Below, piece by piece: positions 53,302 to 61,684 of a DNA stretch of 64,000 nt. The position numbers were made by a program, and so were the translations under genes. The notes below the pieces were generated by a model. It was not told the origin of the DNA. It worked only from the letters and a program-made list of their open reading frames with translations, and did not search any database. Every line of letters begins with the position of its first letter. Positions within the stretch are counted from its first letter, which is position 1. The stretch comes from Methylophaga sp. UBA3192. GTDB lineage: Bacteria > Pseudomonadota > Gammaproteobacteria > Nitrosococcales > Methylophagaceae. Location of the stretch: positions 302,929-366,928 of the forward strand of contig DEXE01000003.1 of assembly GCA_002363955.1 (NCBI GenBank). The letters run 5' to 3'.

Positions 53302-54159
53302 ATGGAAACTCTCTCAGAAAACAGCAACAGCAGCGTGTCATGGGCAGCTATTTTTGCCGGAGCGGTCAGCGCTGCGGCCATAACTCTCATCATGTTAATT
53401 TTAGGTTTTGGATTAGGCTTTTCAGTGATTTCGCCCTGGCAGAATGAAGGTGTGAGTATGCAAACCATTGGCTGGTCAACGATTATCTGGCTGACGGTAA
53501 CACAACTTGTTTCCGCTGGATTGGGTGGCTATATAGCCGGTCGATTAAGAACCCGATGGACTGATATTAATATTGATGAAGTCTATTTTCGTGACACAGC
53601 ACATGGCCTGATCAGTTGGGCTGTGGCAACGCTTCTGGTCGCGGTCTTAATTCTTTCCAGTGTGGGCGCGGTGATTAGTGGTACTGCCAAAGCTGGCGCT
53701 TCAGTGGCACAAGGTGCAACCTCAGCAATGCCTGCAATCAGTAAAGCTGTGTCTGACTCATCCGATTACTTTACGGATGCACTTTTGCGTACCGCTCCTG
53801 GCGCGGAAGTCGCACAACATGCAGACGGCGAGGTTCGTGATGAAATATCCAATATTATCGTTCAGGCCTTGCGTGACGGGGAGCTAAATGAAGATGATAA
53901 ACAATATATTGTGGGGTTAGTCGCTAACTATACTGAACTGGATGAAGGCGAGGCCGGGCAACGTGTCAATGCGGTAGTCGATCGAGCTCAGCAAGCGGCT
54001 GCCGACGCTGAACAGGCCGCGCGTGAAGCAGCTGATGCCGCATTGGAAGGGGCTACCTTTGCCTCGCTATGGATTTTTATCGCGTTATTGATTGGCGCGT
54101 ATATCGCCAGCTTTATGGCGACAATAGGTGGTCGCCAACGTGATTCAGTTATCCATTAA
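53302..54159 (+). CDS. Hypothetical membrane protein with Ala-rich coiled coil
   Basis: A 285-residue protein with four membrane helices: about 12-38, 55-73, 100-121 and 258-278. Between the third and fourth is an acidic/alanine-rich region (about 130-255), ending in a likely coiled coil 'QQAAADAEQAAREAADAAL'. AAAGGAA precedes the ATG. Similar proteins occur in many proteobacteria with no assigned function. The next gene encodes a tiny hydrophobic peptide, probably co-transcribed. Confidence 0.75.
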   Translation: METLSENSNSSVSWAAIFAGAVSAAAITLIMLILGFGLGFSVISPWQNEGVSMQTIGWSTIIWLTVTQLVSAGLGGYIAGRLRTRWTDINIDEVYFRDTAHGLISWAVATLLVAVLILSSVGAVISGTAKAGASVAQGATSAMPAISKAVSDSSDYFTDALLRTAPGAEVAQHADGEVRDEISNIIVQALRDGELNEDDKQYIVGLVANYTELDEGEAGQRVNAVVDRAQQAAADAEQAAREAADAALEGATFASLWIFIALLIGAYIASFMATIGGRQRDSVIH

Positions 54160-54203
54160 TCATTCAGCGTAATGTCAGACAGTCTTTATCAGGGAGAAAT
54201 AAC

Positions 54204-54275
54204 ATGCGATCCATTCTTTTATGGTTTTTAGGTGTCCCCATTCCCATTATCATTATATTGGCGATTCTGTTGTGA
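54204..54275 (+). CDS. Very small hydrophobic peptide (23 aa)
   Basis: A 23-codon frame encodes 'MRSILLWFLGVPIPIIIILAIL', almost a single membrane helix with a 'GVPIPI' turn. It has a good GGGAG ribosome binding site 8 nt upstream and is followed by a hairpin terminator. Similar tiny hydrophobic peptides follow membrane proteins in other bacteria. Its conserved-looking turn and expression signals support a real gene, although it is too short for normal gene callers. Confidence 0.65.
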   Translation: MRSILLWFLGVPIPIIIILAILL

Positions 54276-54289
54276 ATTAACAGGCTGTT

Positions 54290-54315
54290 GAGTGAAGCCG
54301 TTTATGGCTTCGCTC
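54290..54315 (+). terminator. Hairpin terminator after small peptide gene
   Basis: Stem GAGTGAAGCC/GGCTTCGCTC, 10 bp with one G-T pair and a 6-nt loop. The following sequence TTCGGTATAAAA has only a weak T-run, so termination may be partial. Confidence 0.6.
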
Positions 54316-54393
54316 TTCGGTATAAAAGTTAAACTGCTCACCGACTTCAAACCGGTCAGGTGATTGATAAACCCCAGATATGGAGTTGAATCA

Positions 54394-55704
54394 ATGACAA
54401 CGAATAAGCAAGCAACAAACCGAACGTTCAGGGGTGAGATGACTGAAGATCTTCTTTCCTCCCTACAACAGTTATTTGTAGAAGTACGCCAGCAGACTGA
54501 ACAAATTTGCGCCAAACTGGAAATTGAAGATCAAGTGGTGCAACCGGCGGCATTTGTCAGCCCTCCAAAATGGCATCTGGCGCATACTTCGTGGTTTTTT
54601 GACTGCTTCATTCTGGAACCGCTGAATCTGGCTCAGACCAGTAAATCACCGCAATATCATTTTTTATTTAACTCCTATTATAAGAGTCTGGGATCTCATT
54701 GGTTACAGTCCAGCCGAGGTCAGCTGTCGCGTCCGACGGTTAAAGAAATCATGAGTTATCGTCATCGGATTACGGAAGCCATTGTGGCGCTTTTTGAATC
54801 GAATTCGCTTTCTAAACAGCAGTTGGAAGTTCTTGCTGTCGGAATACAGCATGAGCAACAGCATCAGGAACTGCTGTTGATGGATATTAAATTTATTCTG
54901 GGCAACCAGCCCTGGCCCGAGGCGTATCAGCAAGCTGCCGATGCAGATAAACTTCTGCTTCCTGCAAGGGCACTGGGCTGGTTAGAGTCGACAGAAAATA
55001 TTTCCTTGTTTGGAGCCCGTCTGACCGGGTTTTCCTATGATAATGAACGTCCTCGTCACAGACGCTGGATAAGTGGTTTTCAGTTAGCTGATCGATTGAT
55101 TAATAACGGCGAGTATATGGATTTTATGACGGATGGTGGCTACCGTCGACCAGAACTTTGGTTAAGTGATGGCTGGGACTGGGTGCAGCAAAACCAGATC
55201 TGCCATCCATTGTACTGGCGTAAACAGAATCATCACTGGGACGAATATCATCTGAGTGGATTAGAGCCATTAAATCCTAATTTACCTGTCAGCCATATCA
55301 GTTTTTATGAGGCAGATGCCTATGCGCGCTGGTTGGGCGCAAGGTTACCCACCGAGTTTGAACTGGAGGCGTACTGCTCAAAAGATAAAGCATTGTTTGA
55401 GAAAGAAACGGCTTTCTGGGATCCTGATGAAACGGTTTATCCCTCACCGGAAAGAGCCTGTGATGCGTTTGATACCGGTCTGCTCTGGCAATGGACCAAC
55501 AGTGCTTATGCACCTTATCCTGGATTCAAAACCACTAATACGGCTCTGGGTGAATATAATGGTAAATTTATGGCAAACCAATATGTTTTGAAAGGTGGAT
55601 CTGTTGCGACTCCAAAACATCATATGCGCGCCAGCTATCGAAATTTTTATCGCCCATCAGATCGCTGGGCATTTACTGGTATTCGATTGGCAAGAGATTT
55701 GTAA
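54394..55704 (+). CDS. egtB: Ergothioneine biosynthesis protein EgtB
   Basis: A 436-residue mononuclear iron enzyme. The N-terminal DinB-like domain holds 'KWHLAHTSWFFDCFIL' and the facial triad H153-x3-H157-x-E159 ('QHEQQHQE'). The C-terminal FGE/sulfatase-modifying-like domain ends with 'GGSVATPKHHMRASYRNFY'. EgtB joins hercynine with a thiol (gamma-glutamylcysteine or cysteine) through O2-dependent sulfoxide formation. The ATG at 54394 follows GGAG. egtD overlaps its stop (TAATG), but egtA, egtC and egtE are absent, implying the shorter cysteine-based route or a separate lyase. Confidence 0.92.
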   Translation: MTTNKQATNRTFRGEMTEDLLSSLQQLFVEVRQQTEQICAKLEIEDQVVQPAAFVSPPKWHLAHTSWFFDCFILEPLNLAQTSKSPQYHFLFNSYYKSLGSHWLQSSRGQLSRPTVKEIMSYRHRITEAIVALFESNSLSKQQLEVLAVGIQHEQQHQELLLMDIKFILGNQPWPEAYQQAADADKLLLPARALGWLESTENISLFGARLTGFSYDNERPRHRRWISGFQLADRLINNGEYMDFMTDGGYRRPELWLSDGWDWVQQNQICHPLYWRKQNHHWDEYHLSGLEPLNPNLPVSHISFYEADAYARWLGARLPTEFELEAYCSKDKALFEKETAFWDPDETVYPSPERACDAFDTGLLWQWTNSAYAPYPGFKTTNTALGEYNGKFMANQYVLKGGSVATPKHHMRASYRNFYRPSDRWAFTGIRLARDL

Positions 55705-56708
55705 TGACCTATCTGGTATTAGATTCCTTACGGGATCAAACACAGGATGCCTTGAAAGAACAGTTTGCCTTTGATGTGTTGATGGGATTTTCCGCGCCTT
55801 CAAAATCTCTGCCCAGCAAATATTTTTATGATGCCCATGGCAGTCGGTTATTTGAGCAAATCACAGAACTGGAAGAGTATTATCCTACCCGTTGTGAGTT
55901 TGAGATTCTTAATAAGGTGGGGGGCGAGATTGCTGATTTTATCGCCGATGATCCCTTTGAAATCGTTGAGCTGGGTGCCGGGGATGGACGTAAAACCAAG
56001 GTGTTGCTAAACCAGATGTTACAAACCACCCATCAGTTTTCCTATGTTCCGATAGATATTTCGGAAACGGCTATGGCGGATCTGGTCAGCTCATTGAACC
56101 TCTCTCATCCTTCATTGGTTACGCATGGCATTGTCGGTGATTATTTTGCCAGTATCCGTCATTTGGAAGGCATTTCCGACAGTCGCAAGTTAGTATTATT
56201 ACTGGGATCCAATATTGGCAATTTTGATTTTCCCAGCGCTAAACGTTTTTTACACAGTATATGGAAGTGTTTGAATCATGAAGATTTATTGTTGATTGGT
56301 TTTGATCTGAAAAAAGATATCGACGTCTTAACCAAAGCCTATAATGATAAACAAGGTGTGACCCGAGCATTTAATCTGAATATATTGACGCGTATTAATA
56401 ACGAGCTGGAGGGAGAATTTGATTTAACACGTTTTACCCACCATGGAATGTACAATCCACGCCATGGTGCAATGGAAAGTTATCTGGTGTCGATTGAGCC
56501 GCAGCAAGTACATATCGGTGCGCTGGAAAAGACCTTTGAATTTGATGCCTATGAAGCCATTCATCTGGAGCTTTCCCATAAATATCTTTTATCCGACATG
56601 CAGAAACTGGCTAATGAGACCGGCTTTACCGTACTGAAAAACTGGCAGGATTCGCAAGAATATTTTGCTGATGGACTTTGGCAGGTCAATAAGGACTTCC
56701 CTGAATAA
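55704..56708 (+). CDS. egtD: L-histidine N-alpha-methyltransferase EgtD
   Basis: A 334-residue SAM methyltransferase that trimethylates histidine to hercynine. 'GFSAPSKSLPSKYFYDAHGSRLFEQI' at the N-terminus, 'VELGAGDGRKTKVLL' (SAM motif) and 'LLLGSNIGNF' are EgtD signatures, with 'FIDLTR...' type residues for substrate in the middle. It supplies the substrate of EgtB and is translationally coupled to it. The pair makes ergothioneine, a low-molecular-weight thiol protective against oxidants. Confidence 0.95.
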   Translation: MTYLVLDSLRDQTQDALKEQFAFDVLMGFSAPSKSLPSKYFYDAHGSRLFEQITELEEYYPTRCEFEILNKVGGEIADFIADDPFEIVELGAGDGRKTKVLLNQMLQTTHQFSYVPIDISETAMADLVSSLNLSHPSLVTHGIVGDYFASIRHLEGISDSRKLVLLLGSNIGNFDFPSAKRFLHSIWKCLNHEDLLLIGFDLKKDIDVLTKAYNDKQGVTRAFNLNILTRINNELEGEFDLTRFTHHGMYNPRHGAMESYLVSIEPQQVHIGALEKTFEFDAYEAIHLELSHKYLLSDMQKLANETGFTVLKNWQDSQEYFADGLWQVNKDFPE

Positions 56709-56771
56709 TTTGTAATTTGTCCTTTGAGATTTTCATGCGTTTAATAAATGACAAAACCTATAAAGGCAAAA

Positions 56772-57647
56772 ATGATGAAGTTTTCTATCAGCGATTTTCA
56801 GGCGCTCCCGGACAGCAGGATTAAATTAACGAAAAGCCCCACATCTGTTGAGCCACTCTATTCATCAAAAAAGCAGTATCAAAAATTGCTTAAAAAGAAT
56901 GTTGATGCCTTAAGTGAATTACAGCACAAGCTGTATGCCGATAATCGATATGCTGTTTTACTGATTTTTCAAGGTATGGATGCTGCTGGAAAGGATGGGG
57001 CGATTCGCCATGTCATGTCGGGAATTAACCCGCAGGGGTTTCAGGTGTTCAGTTTCAAACAACCCAGTAACAATGAGCTCGAACATGATTTTTTGTGGCG
57101 TACTGTAAGGTGTCTGCCTGAACGAGGTCGAATCGGTATATTCAATCGCTCATATTACGAAGAAGTGCTGATTGTAAAAGTGCATCCTGACTTTCTGATG
57201 AATCAACGTTTGCCGGAACAATTGCCGCCCAAACAAGCTTTTTGGCGTGATCGCTATCGTTCTATTGTGGAGCACGAAGCCCATTTGCAACGCAGTGGCA
57301 CCCGGATCATCAAGTTCTTTTTGCATCAATCCAAAGATGAACAAGCCAGGCGGTTCATGCAGCGTATTGATGATCCGGATAAAAACTGGAAGCTGACCAC
57401 AGCGGATATTGAGCAACGTGAATACTGGGATGACTATACCAGAGCGTATGAAGACTGTATCAATGCAACAACGACCAAAGATGCGCCGTGGTACATCGTG
57501 CCAGCCGATGACAAACAAAATGCCCGGTTAATTATTTCGGAAATCTTTTTAAAAACGTTAACTGATCTGCCATTGGCCTATCCCCAGGCGACTGATGCTC
57601 ACCGGCTTGAGTTGCAGTCGATTCGAAAGCATTTAGACAACTCCTGA
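56772..57647 (+). CDS. Polyphosphate kinase 2 family protein
   Basis: A 291-residue PPK2 enzyme. Walker A is 'GMDAAGKDG' (G68-K74 region), followed by 'HVMSGINPQGFQVFSFK' and Walker B/lid elements 'RGRIGIFNRSYYEEVLIVKVHP'. Such proteins transfer phosphate between polyphosphate and nucleoside mono- or diphosphates. The exact class cannot be set by eye; the 'polyphosphate:AMP/ADP' type is likely. I chose ATG 56772, with AAGG 5 nt upstream, over 56748. It converges with the Lrp gene. Confidence 0.9.
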   Translation: MMKFSISDFQALPDSRIKLTKSPTSVEPLYSSKKQYQKLLKKNVDALSELQHKLYADNRYAVLLIFQGMDAAGKDGAIRHVMSGINPQGFQVFSFKQPSNNELEHDFLWRTVRCLPERGRIGIFNRSYYEEVLIVKVHPDFLMNQRLPEQLPPKQAFWRDRYRSIVEHEAHLQRSGTRIIKFFLHQSKDEQARRFMQRIDDPDKNWKLTTADIEQREYWDDYTRAYEDCINATTTKDAPWYIVPADDKQNARLIISEIFLKTLTDLPLAYPQATDAHRLELQSIRKHLDNS

Positions 57648-57663
57648 ATAACACAACGGGAAA

Positions 57664-58134
57664 TCAGTTTAATGGTAACGCGGTAGAGTTAATCGGTGAC
57701 TTCATTACAAACGAGGTATGTACACCGGTTACACCCTCAATTCGTGTCAGTTTCTGCAATAGAAACTGTTGATAGGCATCCATATCCCTGACGATGACTT
57801 TTAACAAATAATCAGCTGTCTGGCCGGTAATTAAGTGGCATTCCAACACTTCCGGATAGCCGGCAAGTTTTTCCTCCAGACCGCTGAAACGTTCCGGAGT
57901 GTGTTTATCCATGCTGATGCCAATAAAGGCCATCAACGTCAGCCCGAGTTTGCGTGCGTTCAATAACGCCACATAACCATCAATTAACCCATTCTCTTCC
58001 AACTGCTTAACGCGTCTTAAGGTGGGGGAAGGAGACAGGTTAATGGCCTCCGCCAACTCCTGATTAGAAATTCGTCCCTGTTTTTGCAGGATATCGAGAA
58101 TCATCTGATCATAGCGATCCAGTTTTTCAGTCAT
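57664..58134 (-). CDS. Lrp/AsnC family transcriptional regulator
   Basis: A 156-residue regulator. The N-terminal winged helix 'ILDILQKQGRISNQELAEAINLSPSPTLRRVKQLEENGLI' binds DNA, and the C-terminal ligand-binding RAM domain ('VLECHLITGQTADYLLKVIVRDMDAYQQFL') senses amino acids. It is divergent from leuA; the shared 330-nt gap is AT-rich. It plausibly controls leuA in response to leucine or another amino acid. Confidence 0.93.
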   Translation of the reverse strand: MTEKLDRYDQMILDILQKQGRISNQELAEAINLSPSPTLRRVKQLEENGLIDGYVALLNARKLGLTLMAFIGISMDKHTPERFSGLEEKLAGYPEVLECHLITGQTADYLLKVIVRDMDAYQQFLLQKLTRIEGVTGVHTSFVMKSPINSTALPLN

Positions 58135-58290
58135 TATTTACTCCAATAAAATGTATTAAAGGCATTTTATGCTTAAAAAATATATTTATCAGCAATAAAA
58201 TGTTATATGACCATATTTTGATGCAACTTTAGCAATTTAATTCTGCCGCTGTTTATCTATACTGTTCCACATGCCTGAACCGGTAGCGTT

Positions 58291-58341
58291 ATGAGCCACA
58301 AGCTTTGTTTAACGCAGTTATCTCAAGTTCATCATAAGTGA
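58291..58341 (+). other. Possible leader peptide before leuA
   Basis: A 16-codon ORF, ATG to TGA, contains three leucine codons and ends 124 nt before leuA, with a nearby CTGAA...TTCAG hairpin at about 58350-58378. This resembles a leu-type attenuator weakly: leucine codons are few and no T-run follows. It may be chance. Confidence 0.25.
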
Positions 58342-58465
58342 GCGGCGGAAACTGAAAAAGGGACTGGAAATCCTTCAGCCATTGTTAAATAAACCTGCCG
58401 GAAGCGTTATTAACGTTATACGCCATCAGGCAACTTATTTTTTATACAGACTCAGGAGTCAGAAG

Positions 58466-60142
58466 ATGATTGCTAATCCCGCTCAAAAGTATCGGCGCTT
58501 TGAGCCAATTCAATTGCCGGATCGACAATGGCCGAACCAGGTGATTGAAAAGGCGCCTATCTGGATGAGCACCGATCTGCGTGATGGCAATCAGGCGCTG
58601 ATTGATCCGATGTCGGTCGAGACCAAAATCCGCTATTTCAAAGCCTTGGTGGGAATGGGCTTCAAGGAAATTGAAGTGGGATTTCCGTCAGCTTCTGACA
58701 CCGACTTTAATCTGGTACGTCGCTTGATCGAAGAAAATCTGATCCCGGACGATGTGACGATAGAGGTGTTAACCCAAGCCCGTCAGGATTTGATTGAACG
58801 TACAGTTGAATCATTGAAAGGTGCTCGCCGGGCTATTTTGCATATGTACAATCCAATCGCGCCAGGGTTTCGCAAAATTGTTTACAACACCGATAAAGCC
58901 GGTGTGAAAGAGATTGCTGAACGCGGCACGCGATGGGTGAAGGCGTTAACTGATCAACACCCGGAAACCCAATGGGTTTATCAATATTCTCCCGAGGTGT
59001 TTTCCAGCACCGAAGTGGAATTTGCCAAGGAAGTGTGTGACGCGGTATCAGCCATCTGGCAGCCAACAGTTGAAAACAAAATGATTATCAATTTGCCAGC
59101 CACGGTGGAGATGTCAACACCCAATACCTATGCCGATCAGATTGAGTGGATGCATCGCAACTTGAATCATCGCGACAGCATTATTTTGAGTGTGCATCCG
59201 CATAATGATCGCGGTACGGCCGTTGCTGCAGCGGAACTGGCCGTAATGGCCGGTGCCGATCGCGTGGAAGGCTGTTTGTTTGGTAATGGCGAGCGAACCG
59301 GTAATGTCGACTTAGTGACCTTGGCATTGAATTTATATTCGCAGGGTATCGATCCCGGCTTGGATTTCAGTCAGATGGATCAGATCCGCCAATTGGCCGA
59401 AGAATGCACACAGTTACCTGTCCATCCACGCCACCCTTATGCCGGTGAATTGGTGTTTACTGCGTTTTCCGGTTCGCACCAGGATGCGATTAAAAAAGGT
59501 TTTGCAAAACAGGATCCCGATGGTTTTTGGGAGGTGCCGTATTTGCCTGTTGATCCTGCAGATTTAAATCGTAGCTACGATGCTGTGGTCAGAGTCAACA
59601 GTCAATCCGGTAAGGGGGGAGTCAGCTTCCTGTTACAGCAACATTCCGGTTTCGAACTGCCACGTCGTTTGCAAATTGAGTTCAGCAAAATCGTGCAAAA
59701 CATCAGCGACAGCAGCGGTAAGGAAATTAATGCTGCTGGTATTGTGAATTTATTTGATGAAATTTATCTCAGCGTAAATGCACCCTATCAATTTACAAGC
59801 AGTAGTTTAATGGATGAATCTCAGGACAGTGTCGCGGCTGAATTACAGTTGGATCACGGCACAACATCTTTTAAGCTTAAAGCAAAAGGTACGGGACCCG
59901 TTGATGCCGTTGCAAAAGCATTATCCAGTCATATTCAACAGGCTATAACCGTTGTTGATTATCATGAGCACGGTATCGGTAGCGGTTCAGATGCGATTGC
60001 AGTGAGTTATGTTGAAATCAAAGTCGGTAATGCCGGCCCGGTTTTTGGTGTCGGGCAAGATAAAAATATCAGCCGAGCAGCGATAAAAGCCATTATCAAT
60101 GGTGTAAATCGTTTTATCTCAACGCAGCGTGAAGCGGCTTAG
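58466..60142 (+). CDS. leuA: 2-isopropylmalate synthase
   Basis: A 558-residue enzyme of the long (Corynebacterium/LeuA2) type. It condenses acetyl-CoA with 2-ketoisovalerate, the first step of leucine synthesis. 'WMSTDLRDGNQALIDPMS' holds the metal/catalytic Asp, 'VHPHNDRGTAVAA' the metal histidines, and the C-terminal region (about 430-558) is a leucine-binding dimer domain for feedback control. The ATG at 58466 follows AGGAG; earlier in-frame ATGs lack a ribosome binding site. Confidence 0.95.
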   Translation: MIANPAQKYRRFEPIQLPDRQWPNQVIEKAPIWMSTDLRDGNQALIDPMSVETKIRYFKALVGMGFKEIEVGFPSASDTDFNLVRRLIEENLIPDDVTIEVLTQARQDLIERTVESLKGARRAILHMYNPIAPGFRKIVYNTDKAGVKEIAERGTRWVKALTDQHPETQWVYQYSPEVFSSTEVEFAKEVCDAVSAIWQPTVENKMIINLPATVEMSTPNTYADQIEWMHRNLNHRDSIILSVHPHNDRGTAVAAAELAVMAGADRVEGCLFGNGERTGNVDLVTLALNLYSQGIDPGLDFSQMDQIRQLAEECTQLPVHPRHPYAGELVFTAFSGSHQDAIKKGFAKQDPDGFWEVPYLPVDPADLNRSYDAVVRVNSQSGKGGVSFLLQQHSGFELPRRLQIEFSKIVQNISDSSGKEINAAGIVNLFDEIYLSVNAPYQFTSSSLMDESQDSVAAELQLDHGTTSFKLKAKGTGPVDAVAKALSSHIQQAITVVDYHEHGIGSGSDAIAVSYVEIKVGNAGPVFGVGQDKNISRAAIKAIINGVNRFISTQREAA

Positions 60143-60233
60143 GGGCGGGATTATAAAGCAAAATGGCTGATTACCTTGGGGCAGGAAGTTTTTCACATCA
60201 TGTCTGGTCAGAATACTGAATTACGCCTAAATA

Positions 60234-60253
60234 AAATCATAACTATATGATTT
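60234..60253. promoter_or_regulatory. AAATCATA-ACTA-TATGATTT inverted repeat
   Basis: A perfect 8-bp AT-rich inverted repeat with a 4-nt spacer lies in the 239-nt gap after leuA, 129 nt before the next gene. It could be an operator for that gene or a leuA 3' element. There is no T-run. Confidence 0.3.
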
Positions 60254-60381
60254 AAAATGGGTTTAATGGTTTTTTCGGTGATTTGATGTCGTCGGGGATA
60301 TTCGTTAGGGTGGACATAACATCAAATGGTGAAAAGCCATTTTGTTTGAGTTGTTTCTAACCATAATTAAAGGAGGCTACC

Positions 60382-60753
60382 ATGTTTAAACAATGTTTTT
60401 ACACAGTTGCCCTGACGACACTTTTTGCCAGCACCACTGCGTTAGCTGCTAATGATGATACTGGCAAACATCCTGCCCATGAAATGGATGAGTCAGTATC
60501 TTCTAAAGCTGCTGAGATAGAGCAACAAGCAGATTATCAATGGAAGAAAGAAAAAGCTGCCAATAACCCGGCAGATAAATCATCGGAGGGTAATCATCCA
60601 GCACATGATATGGGTGAGGCTGCAGAACGTGTCAATAAAGAATCGAAAGATGATTATCAGGAAAATCGCCTGGATGCCCGGGAATCCGGAAATGCGATGC
60701 ATCCTGCTCATGAAATGGATGAAGTCGAGCCAGTACAGAAACGTGGCCAATAA
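60382..60753 (+). CDS. Secreted protein with HPAHEMDE-type repeats
   Basis: A 123-residue protein with a signal peptide (residues 1-23, cleaved near 'ALA-AN'). The mature part contains the motif H-P-A-H-[ED]-M-[DG]-E three times, at about residues 30-37, 73-80 and 109-116, in otherwise polar, charged, probably disordered sequence. Histidine and methionine in HxxHxM order suggest metal, perhaps copper, binding. The AAAGGAGG ribosome binding site is near-perfect, so it may be well expressed. No family recognised. Confidence 0.8.
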   Translation: MFKQCFYTVALTTLFASTTALAANDDTGKHPAHEMDESVSSKAAEIEQQADYQWKKEKAANNPADKSSEGNHPAHDMGEAAERVNKESKDDYQENRLDARESGNAMHPAHEMDEVEPVQKRGQ

Positions 60754-60924
60754 ATACACTGGGTCTGTTGATCTCACAATCCCGTTCTTAATAGCGCGGC
60801 AGTTGTTTTAAACGGGCAATATTTCTTGATATTGCTTGTCAATGAAAGCCACTGCTGCGCTTTTTTCCATCATTACTAACGATTTCAGTTTAGACTGAAT
60901 ACCTCCCTCCAGATTGGAAATCAA

Positions 60925-61395
60925 ATGCCCCTGTTAAGAATATTATGTCTGATAACAATAATATCCATGATGGGGTGTGCCAGCTGGTCACCAAATTATG
61001 AAAAGCCTCAGGTGAACATCACGTCTTTTTCTCTGGCGCCAGAATCCAATGGTCTGTCACCGCGATTTATTATCGGATTACAGATCATCAACCCTAATCG
61101 CGGCACTTTGTCTTTGAAGGGGATGAGTTATTCTGTTGAGGTGGAAAATAATCGTGTATTAAGTGGTGCAACGCCGGATTTGCCGACAGTTCCAGGCTAT
61201 GGCATGGCTGATTTCACTATCGAGGCCAGCCCGAATTTACTGGGCAGTGCGCGATTAATCAACCGGTTATTAACTGGTCAGAACAATGGTTTTGCTTATA
61301 CATTTAAGGCCAGACTGGATATGGGAGGGCTATTACCATATCAAACCATAGAAGAAACTGGTCGTTTCAACTTTTCAGATACATCAGAAATGTAA
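60925..61395 (+). CDS. LEA type 2 family lipoprotein
   Basis: A 156-residue protein with a lipoprotein signal ('SMMGC', lipid on C17) and an LEA-2 (water-stress) beta-sandwich domain: 'FIIGLQIINPNRGTLSLKGMSYSVEV' and 'PGYGMADFTIEAS'. LEA-2 proteins are linked to desiccation or membrane stress and in Gram-negatives are often outer-membrane-attached. It stands alone between the repeat-protein gene and the chemoreceptor gene. Confidence 0.85.
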   Translation: MPLLRILCLITIISMMGCASWSPNYEKPQVNITSFSLAPESNGLSPRFIIGLQIINPNRGTLSLKGMSYSVEVENNRVLSGATPDLPTVPGYGMADFTIEASPNLLGSARLINRLLTGQNNGFAYTFKARLDMGGLLPYQTIEETGRFNFSDTSEM

Positions 61396-61565
61396 GTTTT
61401 TGCCAATCAAAGCAGATTATTGATCTTTTCTCCATTGCGTGCCTGAAAGAAATCTGGCAAAGTCTGCGCGAACTTACAGTCTCAACAAGTATATACGGCC
61501 AATCTCAAGCCTATAGCGAAGCTGCTAAATTGTGATGCTATCACCGGACAGGGGTAAAGCCGGAA

Positions 61566-61592
61566 CCGATTGTCAGCACTGGCAATTTTCGG
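61566..61592 (+). ncRNA. Candidate structured leader of the chemoreceptor gene
   Basis: Nested pairs CCGA/TCGG and TTGTCAG/CTGGCAA form a hairpin within the 289-nt leader. An adjacent ACAGGGGTAAAGCCGGAACC resembles parts of cyclic-di-GMP riboswitches only superficially. No riboswitch class is matched with confidence. Confidence 0.25.
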
Positions 61593-61684
61593 CTGTTCAG
61601 TGAATACGATTGTTGTAGTCTGAAATCAGATTGCAATTTAAATGGTATGCCGGTAATTCCGGTTCCCTGATAATGGAGATAAAG

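Noticed and set aside
61530..61592. Possible GEMM-type cyclic-di-GMP riboswitch before the chemoreceptor
   Set aside because: The GCACAGGGCAAACC core and tetraloop-receptor parts are not present; only short fragments look similar.
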